64,000 nucleotides of DNA. It comes from Hermatobates lingyangjiaoensis (taxonomy: Eukaryota > Arthropoda > Insecta > Hemiptera > Hermatobatidae). Shown one piece after another: positions 58,001 through 64,000 of this stretch. The stretch lies in NCBI GenBank assembly GCA_026182355.1, contig JAPFBL010000103.1:1922001-1986000 (forward strand), read 5' to 3'. How positions within the stretch are numbered: position 1 is the first letter of the stretch; every line of letters starts with the position of its first letter. Below the pieces are notes generated by a model. That model was given only the letters and a program-made list of their open reading frames with translations, ran no database searches and had not been told where the DNA came from. A program made the position numbers and the translations under genes.

Positions 58001-60708
58001 TGGGGGAGGTGTGATGTAGCGGCAACACTGACGCAAGTCAGTAAGAACCAGCTGTTCTTAATAACGAGTTGTTTTCGCCATCTTGACCTGGTTGGAAGCG
58101 TCTCTTCGTCACTCCATGAATTCGCCATCTTTACCTGTTTGAAATCGTTCTCTCCCTCTTACTCGATCAACTCGCCATGCCTTGTGTTTCTCCATCTACT
58201 TAGCTTCGCCCCCGACGAAACGATCTGGCCAGATCTAGCAGTGTTTTGTGAACTGTTTATGGAATGTGTATCCTGTTACGATGTAATGCAGTTGCTGTAA
58301 CTATTATAAATATAGAGATAGTAAATATCCACAAAATATCTTTTTATTTTAAGGGAATCTGTAAAATTAAAAGAGTCATTCATAAATGTAACCTATTTAT
58401 TGCAACATGAGCTGCCACAAGAATGCTTAATGTCAAAGCCTATAAATAAGAGTGAAGTTTAAGCTGTTCGTCGTTTGAATACAAATCTCTGCTTTCAGTA
58501 TTGTAGGAAAAGCTAGTTGGGGGGGGTCTTCCTTGGAGAGTTCGTGCCAGAGGGCTATATTTTGGCCTGTATTTGAGGGGATATAGGAAGCAAAATGCAA
58601 AAAAAATCTGGAATTTTTAACCAAATTATAACTTAGGACATTAATTTTTGTTTTAAGTTACAATAATTTTAACATTTTGACTGCAAGAGCTTTATATTTT
58701 AAATCCACATTCATTTGATGCATACAAGCGTTTGAGCCTAGGTTTTAAGTTATTCCATGCATCGCCATTTGAAAAAAATAACTTCAGCAAAGTAATCGAG
58801 ACCAATGCTTTTTCCTATTTCATCCTGTAAATAGATCCCAAAATATTTGTCTAACAACTGTCATTTTTAATATATTATTATATGAATCCGTCAGACCTCG
58901 TAAATGGTTGTTGTAGACGCCCGTCGGGTTTCATACGTTGTAAATCTTCTCTTCAAGTCGGACTGATAATGGTCGAAGAATCTTGGTTATAAATACTTAT
59001 TAAAAAAAGTAGTGTCGGCTTGTCCTACTTTCCCATTATTAGTATTAGAGTTATTTCCTTATCTACTTTTATTTTATTTTTTATCATTATCAAGTCCGTG
59101 TGGCTTTTTTGCAATTTTATTGTTGGCTTAAACTGTAAATCAATTTGATGCTTAAACTGTTCATTTATTAAATTATCTATATATTTATGTTTATAGTCTC
59201 TCTATTATATTCAATTGTTATCCCTTTCATGTTTTTATTAAATTCATTGAATTGTGGATACTGATTCATGTTCATGTTTATTGAAATGATTGCCATAGTT
59301 TGTCTTATTTGAATTATTTAAGTAATCTTTTAGGTATTTTTAAAACATGTTTTACTGTTCTTCCAATAATGAAATAAGAAAAGAGAATTTCAGCTAATAA
59401 GAAAGCTATCACCGTTAAGTAAGGTGATTAGTATTCAATGGAGAGCTGTGCAAAGTCCTGCTGTTCGCTTTGAGAAAGTCTTGTCCTACAGCCTGTAGAG
59501 ATCCTGTTAACCTTTCAAATCAAATCCCTTGTGCGTTCTGTCAAACAAAGAACACCAAGAAGAAATAATGATTTTGTAATTTCTCTCGCACTTAATATGT
59601 CACTATTGTCATCGCTAATGATTTAATCTTGGATCAATTATATTCCTGCTAACATGTGAAAAACAATTCAACAATAAAATTCCACTAATAACACAATTTA
59701 ATATTAATCACCTGATGAGTTACAAACTTTCTCAATCAAGCCCTTTTTTTTAAACAATGAAAAAAGGATCTGGTGTAATATTTTATCATATGACATAAAT
59801 ATACCATTAATTACTTAATTTATTAACTATTATTTATTATAGTTAAACAATGTTAGTAATTTTATTATAATAACGAACGTTTGCTGTTATTATTAAAGGT
59901 GTCATAAGCAGTATATATATATCGAAACATGTTGAATCTCAAAATAATCTGTATCATTCTGCAAACAGTCGCTACTAAGCCACTGCCATTTAATTACTTA
60001 CCAATTATGCGTTTAGTAAGTAATTTCCTTACTCCATATAAAGGCTGAAGTTCTCCTCTCTGTTTATTAAAATAACTATCACTCATTTTTACTGACTTGC
60101 TCATCATAATTACTCATTAATGCATAATTACTTTAAATTCTGACTCATCATTTCACTCACTTAGTGAAAAGTTACCTTGGTTACTAGACATTCATAAAAA
60201 TTAATCTTGAATTCTGAATTTCCACTCATATTCACCCTCTTACGTTGTTGTCCAGTCTCGCTTTGTCACTGTCTATGTATTTGTATACCTGTATGGTTAT
60301 GTCCATCATATTATATTCACTGAATCTCTCTTATTCATTCGTTGAAACGTTCACTTTTTCATTTATTTAATTGCTCACTCGCTCATTTCCTAAATCCCTC
60401 ATTCATCATCAGGAAGCTCACATTATTTTGCACGCATTTCTTCTCAGTAACATATTCACTAATTTGAAGGTACTGTTACACTCTTAAGACATTTCATACG
60501 CATGCTTAACATGATGATTTCATTTATACTTCACAATAAATCATACTGTATTTATTTTTCATTCCAGCTGTGCCGGGGCATGTTCCTGGAGGAATATACT
60601 CGGACCTGGAGCAAGCAGGAGTTATCGGCAACCCCTTAGAAGGTTTCAATGACATCAATTACAGATGGGTGGGCCTTATGAACTGGACTTACTCGACCAC
60701 GTTTAATG
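51643..60708 (+). CDS. MANBA: Beta-mannosidase, first two coding exons (partial)
   Basis: Lysosomal exo-beta-mannosidase (glycoside hydrolase family 2) removes the terminal beta-mannose in N-glycan breakdown. Exon 1 encodes a signal peptide (Met-Pro, hydrophobic LVLIVLLQSLLW, ending near GTC) and the mature start SRYSLNDLQWTLSN. Exon 2 encodes VPGHVPGGIYSDLEQAG, then FNDINYRWVGLMNWTYSTTF, matching the N-terminal sugar-binding domain of the family (VPG-x-V, NDxNYRW, NWTYS). The remaining exons, including the catalytic barrel, are beyond the window. Joining with GT/AG gives phase 1. The stretch between TLSN and VPG is about two residues shorter than in human MANBA. The 8.8 kb intron is full of repeats. 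Confidence 0.88.
53506..53563. repeat. (TA)n runs
   Basis: Two TA-rich runs separated by a short unique segment, just left of the next foldback. Confidence 0.85.
53564..53757. mobile_element. Penelope-like B-family foldback
   Basis: The right arm carries the module 53645-53672, where CTAATGA replaces CTGATGA, with stem GGTT/AACC, GAA, AATT, A intact. The left arm is truncated before the module. Flanked by (TA)n on both sides; tail shared with 9545-9576. Confidence 0.6.
53805..53847 (-). ncRNA. hammerhead-like module, intact core (H family, left arm)
   Basis: CUGACGA 53837-53843 (minus), extra A, GACCG/CGGUU, GAA, AGAUCU, U; stem I GACT/AGTC, 4 bp. Confidence 0.55.
54020..54230 (-). pseudogene. 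Penelope-like ORF C-terminus (GIY-YIG end), left copy
   Basis: About 70 codons reading HIKNENHHIDWTGAK, then RNIIESSLIK, then INISNGLFKLD and a stop. In Penelope-like elements the region after the GIY-YIG endonuclease core reads H-x(5)-H-x-IDW, then E-x(n)-R-x(2)-LES-x-I, then N-x-x-x-GL. The core GIY-YIG residues would lie upstream and are absent, because the arm is truncated at the foldback centre. Confidence 0.7.
54231..54443 (+). pseudogene. Penelope-like ORF C-terminus (GIY-YIG end), right copy
   Basis: Mirror copy of the previous entry. Only one residue differs over 68 (NENYH against NENHH), so the two arms are either young or kept alike by copying. It ends with TAG at 54441-54443. Not an independent gene. 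Confidence 0.7.
54584..54626 (+). ncRNA. hammerhead-like module (H family, right arm)
   Basis: CUGACGA 54588-54594, extra A, GACCG/CGGUU, GAA 54613-54615, AGAUCU, U at 54622. The adjacent deletion changes the 5' side of stem I from GACT to TTCT, so stem I is reduced. Confidence 0.45.
54711..54831 (-). mobile_element. Penelope-like single arm (W family)
   Basis: Minus module 54766-54790: CCGATGA (U4 changed), stem, GAA, AUAU, C, then GTTGTGAGT. (TA)n on both sides. Confidence 0.5.
54889..55062. mobile_element. short H-family foldback
   Basis: Left arm lacks the CUGACGA part. Right module 54992-55026 has CTGACGA and the stem, but AGATCT is changed to AGATGT. Confidence 0.55.
55063..55093. repeat. 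(TA)n run
   Basis: TA dinucleotides between two foldbacks; another run ends the next one at 55357-55372. Confidence 0.9.
55141..55173 (-). ncRNA. hammerhead-like module (V family, left arm)
   Basis: CUGAAGA 55163-55169 (minus), C, GAGGACAUC with only a 2-3 bp stem, GAA, AUAU, A. Weak stem II. Confidence 0.35.
55245..55285 (+). ncRNA. hammerhead-like module (V family, right arm)
   Basis: CUGAAGA 55249-55255, same weak stem II, GAA, AUAU, A at 55273; GTGAGT follows at 55277. Confidence 0.35.
55380..57000. other. intronic AT-rich sequence, nothing recognised
   Basis: No repeat unit or exon seen. Confidence 0.35.
57130..57235 (-). mobile_element. tRNA-derived SINE head (probable)
   Basis: Minus strand reads AGCTGGCCTAGTTGTTGG (A box), GCTTACCGCTGGCACTGAGG, then GAGCCGAATTC (degenerate B box), followed by GCTCCC. 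Order and spacing are tRNA-like. The block 57000-57125 toward lower coordinates may be its body. Confidence 0.45.
57449..57665 (+). repeat. 5' LTR (partial)
   Basis: 217 bases with no mismatch that I can find against 58015-58231. Its 3' end is replaced by the tandem repeat region. Confidence 0.8.
57672..57888. repeat. 31-bp tandem repeat, seven units
   Basis: The unit is GCCTGGTAACTCGCCTCCAG plus an 11-base variable part (TCAACTCAAC-like or CCAATCGAAC-like). The period of 31 is not a multiple of three, so the long antisense frame across it is a by-product. Confidence 0.95.
58015..58231 (+). repeat. 3' LTR, 5' portion
   Basis: Preceded by the polypurine tract; identical to the left copy. The terminal TG is present; the CA end was not placed with confidence. 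Confidence 0.75.
58340..60567. other. intronic, nothing recognised
   Basis: AT-rich, no repeat unit recognised; ends in the acceptor of MANBA exon 2. Confidence 0.35.
60568..60708 (+). CDS. MANBA: MANBA exon 2
   Basis: Acceptor TTTTTCATTCCAG, donor AATG/GTATTC. 141 bases, phase 1 at both ends, GC-richer than its flanks. Contains VPG, SDL, NDINYRW and NWTYS of the N-terminal domain. Confidence 0.9.
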
Positions 60709-60783
60709 GTATTCAGTTTTACTTAATGTTCCTCTTTAAATATCCTTTACTCCTTCTTTGCTTTTGCACTTTCTACTCCCTTC

Positions 60784-60784
<1 letters not shown>

Positions 60785-60868
<84 letters not shown>
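60785..60868. repeat. (CT)n microsatellite
   Basis: About 42 dinucleotides with an ACTCACTC interruption, 75 bases after the MANBA exon 2 donor. Confidence 0.95.
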
Positions 60869-60870
<2 letters not shown>

Positions 60871-61206
60871 CCTCCTTTTTCTATCTAGTAATCTAGTATG
60901 AATATTTGTCCCTCTCACATTCAATTTTCAAGAAGTAAAATTCTATCAGGTTGTCAAGGATTTAACAAGAATACTTATAGTTCTGATGATTTGAAATTCC
61001 TTATTTGGGAAGTATATTCAAATGTCAGTTACAAAATTATTGATATTTGTGTATATAAGTCTTTATATATACCATTCCACCTGCTGACTGACTGTAAGGC
61101 AACTTTGCTGCACAGAGGTAGGTGCTTCGAGACACTCAACAAACCCACAGAAAAACTTTAACCGCTGGAACCAGCAAAAGTGTTGAATTTCTTGGAGGCA
61201 TTGAAG

Positions 61207-61310
61207 CTAACTGCTGGGATCCTTTAGTACAGAAGAGGGGAAGTACAATAGTTTTTAAGACCCAGTACTATAGTCACCCTCAAATAACAATAATAATAAT
61301 AATAAAAAAC
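61207..61310 (+). repeat. SINE/LINE 3' tail, copy 2
   Basis: Shared with 6572-6665. Ends in an (AAT)n tail. Confidence 0.5.
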
Positions 61311-61589
61311 TCTATATAATTCTGAAATTTTATTACACAGTGATGCCTAGTAATATTCTTACATTTTTTGTTTAAGACTGTTGCTTTTTGACTTCATTCA
61401 TGAAAATTCCCCTGAAGAGATTACGAACATCTCTGGGTACAAGATTTTTGTAATATCCCAGTGAGCATTTTGTATCTACACTAATATTTTGAAGTTACAA
61501 AACAACTTTGTTTTAGATTCTTGGAAGGAAATGATTTGTAGGGATGGAACCTGGATATGGCGTTGAAACTATCATTAAAAGCGGTGAAA

Positions 61590-61670
61590 CTGTTTCGACA
61601 ATTGTCGGAGGGCAACGCAACTCTCCTCAGATTGATGATCAGTAAATCTTCAGTCCGATCTCCGGCTTGA
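61590..61670 (+). mobile_element. tRNA-derived SINE head
   Basis: AATTGTCGGAGGGC (A-box-like), GATGATCAGTAAATCTTC, then AGTCCGATCTCC (B-box-like) in tRNA order. The antisense frame over it reads AGDRTEDLLI, a phrase often produced by tRNA-SINEs read backwards; the 104-codon minus-strand frame there is therefore not a gene. Confidence 0.5.
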
Positions 61671-61919
61671 TTACCTATGTCATTCTCCCACTCCTTTCGC
61701 CTCTCAAGCCTGCTTACATCAATTTCAAAATATTCTGTTCCCTGAGAAATTCTATACGTTGTATTGCAGAGTCGCTGTACACTTGTTGCATTCATTTACT
61801 CTCTATTATATGAATCAGGATTATGTAAAAGTATTTCATTCGGGTCCAAATTTAGAAAGCGAATTTCCAATGGAAATACACGTTTTTAGGAAATAAGTTT
61901 TTCATATTGGTCCGCCTAT

Positions 61920-62480
61920 TGCCTGGGCATTTGTATGTGTGTGTGAGCATGATATCTCAAAGCTATTATCACCAAATTTCATATTTAAATGCCTGCTTCC
62001 CCTGAGATAGATCAGGAAGCTCTGCACTAAATTCTACTATTTTTACGGGTATTTTAAAAAAATATCCAATTTTTTCGTTTTGCTAAAGTTCTGCCCACTA
62101 TTCAATACTCTCAGGAATTGTCCTGGAGGAATACTCCGAAAAATTGGTCTCTAATTTTTTTTACAAACGAACACAAACAACTTGAAAAACGAACTTTTAA
62201 AGAACTCTTGTTTACATTTATAGGGATATTATACGCAAGACATTTCATTGTTTTTATTGTCTACTTGTACAGACTTTTATCTTTCGCAGTTCTAGACTGT
62301 TAGAAAGGTTAGTTAATTATTAATTGTCACCATATTTATTCAAGAGTCGCAAGCATTCTATTCATTTAAATATTAATAGTGGCTCAATAAGCGCGTGAAG
62401 TTGAAAATTTACTTGAGTAAACATGCCTGAAAGTTATAACGAAATGAACTATGGATAGTTAACGTTGACATCAATAATTA
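61920..62480. other. MANBA intron 2, a dispersed repeat fragment
   Basis: GTGAGCATGATATCT at 61944 resembles GTGAGCAGGATATCT at 28412; both are followed by an unaligned A-rich stretch. Probably the same old repeat. No exon seen. Confidence 0.3.
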
Positions 62481-62786
62481 TTGATGATTGTTGATATACG
62501 ACCAGGGATTGATCTGATGATGATAGATTTGTGTCTGCTTGGTGGGGTTGTGAAGGAGGTAGCCACCTCACAAAGCTCTGGAGTTGACATGTCTGGGTGG
62601 CTTCATATCACCCCCTCCTCTGGCCAGATCACAGAGAACAGACATGACATCAAAAGACATCATGTGAAACAGAGTGATGCCGGATACAATCCTTGGATCA
62701 ACTCGGGGGAGCATGAAGACAAAGCACTCAACCCCTCCTCTCATACAAGTATGACGTTCGCTTCATACTTCATCATGAATAGATAA
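62481..62786 (+). other. GC-richer open segment of unknown nature
   Basis: An open frame of 101 codons in a GC-richer patch, without recognisable domain. Its 5' part has no strong acceptor, and the frame ends at a TAA without a splice donor. It does not fit beta-mannosidase. A repeat or non-coding sequence is more likely than an exon. Confidence 0.3.
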
Positions 62787-63026
62787 ATGGATACCCATAG
62801 ACTAAAATATATGTATACAATTTTTCCCCAATGTTAGAAGTACGGGGAGTAAAATACAGATGTATCATTCACCTAAAAGAAGATATCTTTGAATACATAT
62901 ACAGAAACCTAATTAATGCAAATTTCTTCTAGGATCACCTGTGATCCCAAAATTTGGCTCTCCCTGATTCACATCAGCTGTTAGGTTTATTTTACTCACC
63001 ATGTCTCATCGCATCATCCCTGTCTT

Positions 63027-63050
63027 GGGGGGGGGGGGGGGGGGGGGGGG
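63027..63050. repeat. G24 tract
   Basis: Twenty-four consecutive G, possibly an assembly-sensitive homopolymer. Confidence 0.95.
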
Positions 63051-63059
63051 AATAATTGC

Positions 63060-64000
63060 ACAGTACATGATATTAATATCATAATTTTTTGTACTGGAAA
63101 ATATTTATTGTGATATGTATAATTTATAAAATGAAACAATAATATATATACAATAGTAATTTAAAATGAAAGTTATAGACATTGATGATTTATTCAGTGT
63201 ACAAAATTTATATGACCAAAAGAAAGGTTACAATGTTTTTGATTAAAGTGTCAATATCAGATATCAATTAAGTTTTTGCAATAATGCAGACACTACTCCA
63301 TTACAGACAGCTCCGATAATTTATTGAGTATTGAGATAAGAAAAGTATGGGCTAAAAAAAACGGGAAAATTAATTATCCTTGATTGTAATGACAATCACA
63401 AGTGGAAGATATGTTTTTTTTCTTTGTGAAAGTATGTAATTTGTTAAAAAATATCTTGCGTGAATCACTGCACATACACTTCACTCACCTCATTTTAAAT
63501 AGAGATTATTTTTGATAAATTTAATCTAATTCCCAATATATTTGCCTATAATTTTAACGTAAAATTATTAATTGTACTAACAACAACAACACTTTTCAAT
63601 AATAATTAATTTAAAATAAATTAAACAAGCAGGTTTCCTCATTTCTGGCTGATAAAAGCGTAGTAATCAGATTGCTTTACTAGCTTGTTATTTGCCAAAG
63701 GTGAAATAAAATTCTGATTTTTGTCTATTACATGAATCAATTAGCAACAGGTTGAATATTTATTATTTATATTTTAGTGATAGAATAGTTTTTTAATTGA
63801 TTATCACTAAAGAAAAATGTATACACGGATCACAACCCTATGTGATTAAAAATACAACTAAAAAGCTAGAGCTATAGCGATTTCAATATAAAACTGCAAA
63901 AAAAGATTTGTTTTATTCTTTAAAAAGAGACAAGGCACTTTCTTATTTTTGAAGTGTCAACTTTAGTATATTGATGGAAGTTTGTTTCTTTTTGACTCTA
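63060..64000. other. no gene seen
   Basis: AT-rich, presumably MANBA intron; no exon recognised before the window ends. Confidence 0.35.

Larger units (their letters stand above)
57449..58340 (+). mobile_element. Ty3/gypsy-type LTR element remnant
   Basis: Two identical 217-base direct repeats (57449-57665 and 58015-58231) start TGTAGCGGCAAC. Between them lie only a tandem-repeat region, the last codons of a pol-like frame (PPRVTRSGRLVRFSRFEG, stop at about 57990) and a polypurine tract (GGGGGAGG at 58002-58009) just before the second copy. Downstream of 58231 the LTR may continue through a TATAAATA-bearing stretch to about 58335, which the first copy has lost. No gag, protease, RT or integrase core remains. 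Confidence 0.65.
51755..60567 (+). other. MANBA: MANBA intron 1 (8.8 kb)
   Basis: Holds the foldback cluster 53.2-55.4 kb and the LTR-element remnant 57.4-58.3 kb. A decayed module is also visible at 53190-53222 (minus: CCGATGA directly joined to TCGAAATATC, stem II deleted). No further exon is needed between exons 1 and 2. Confidence 0.6.

Noticed and set aside
61481..61795. 104-codon minus-strand ORF as a gene
   Set aside because: It is the antisense reading of a tRNA-derived SINE (AGDRTEDLLI phrase) and has no domain.
62481..62786. A further MANBA exon
   Set aside because: The translation shows none of the family motifs and lacks convincing splice borders.

Overview
The window is AT-rich nuclear DNA of a metazoan with long introns and dense repeats. 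The two coding genes and the mix of tRNA-derived SINEs, Penelope-like foldbacks, Helitron, hAT and LINE remnants suggest a lophotrochozoan. My best guess is a coleoid cephalopod such as an octopus. That assignment is inference, because nothing here is diagnostic at species level.

Two genes can be supported, both on the + strand. (1) A RAB8-type small GTPase at 17002-37092 has four coding exons (17002-17125, 17622-17887, 20660-20800, 36997-37092). They join in phase to 208 codons ending in the prenylation box CSLL. All GTPase motifs are present except that the guanine-specificity motif reads NKCE instead of NKCD. (2) The first two coding exons of a lysosomal beta-mannosidase (MANBA) lie at 51643-51754 (signal peptide) and 60568-60708 (VPG, YRW and NWTYS motifs). 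The gene runs off the right edge. RAB8 works in polarized exocytic and ciliary traffic and beta-mannosidase in lysosomal glycan breakdown; they appear to be neighbours only.

Almost everything else is mobile-element debris. 1-17 kb: SINEs, a jockey-like LINE RT remnant, a Tigger/pogo end, Penelope-like foldbacks (8.0-10.6 kb), a Helitron helicase relic, a 5S rRNA-derived sequence and a truncated hAT transposon with target-site duplication. 17-37 kb (RAB8 introns): Penelope-like foldbacks, an N-terminal Penelope-like ORF fragment, a 1.1 kb imperfect inverted repeat, a Helitron 5' end and a hAT MITE. 37-51.6 kb (intergenic): a cluster of foldbacks at 43-46 kb, an envelope-like relic and a deleted Helitron (47.2-48.6 kb). 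51.8-60.6 kb (MANBA intron 1): a 0.9 kb foldback with mirror-image GIY-YIG C-terminal reading frames, more foldbacks, and a remnant Ty3/gypsy-type LTR element with a 31-bp tandem repeat.

The most striking unlisted signal is a recurrent hammerhead-ribozyme-like module: CUGANGA, one extra base, stem II, GAA, a 4-6 nt self-complementary box, then H. At least six sequence families of it occur about 30 times, usually as head-to-head pairs in foldbacks flanked by (TA)n. Two contexts tie it to Penelope-like retroelements: one copy precedes an N-terminal PLE-like ORF, and another follows a PLE GIY-YIG C-terminus.
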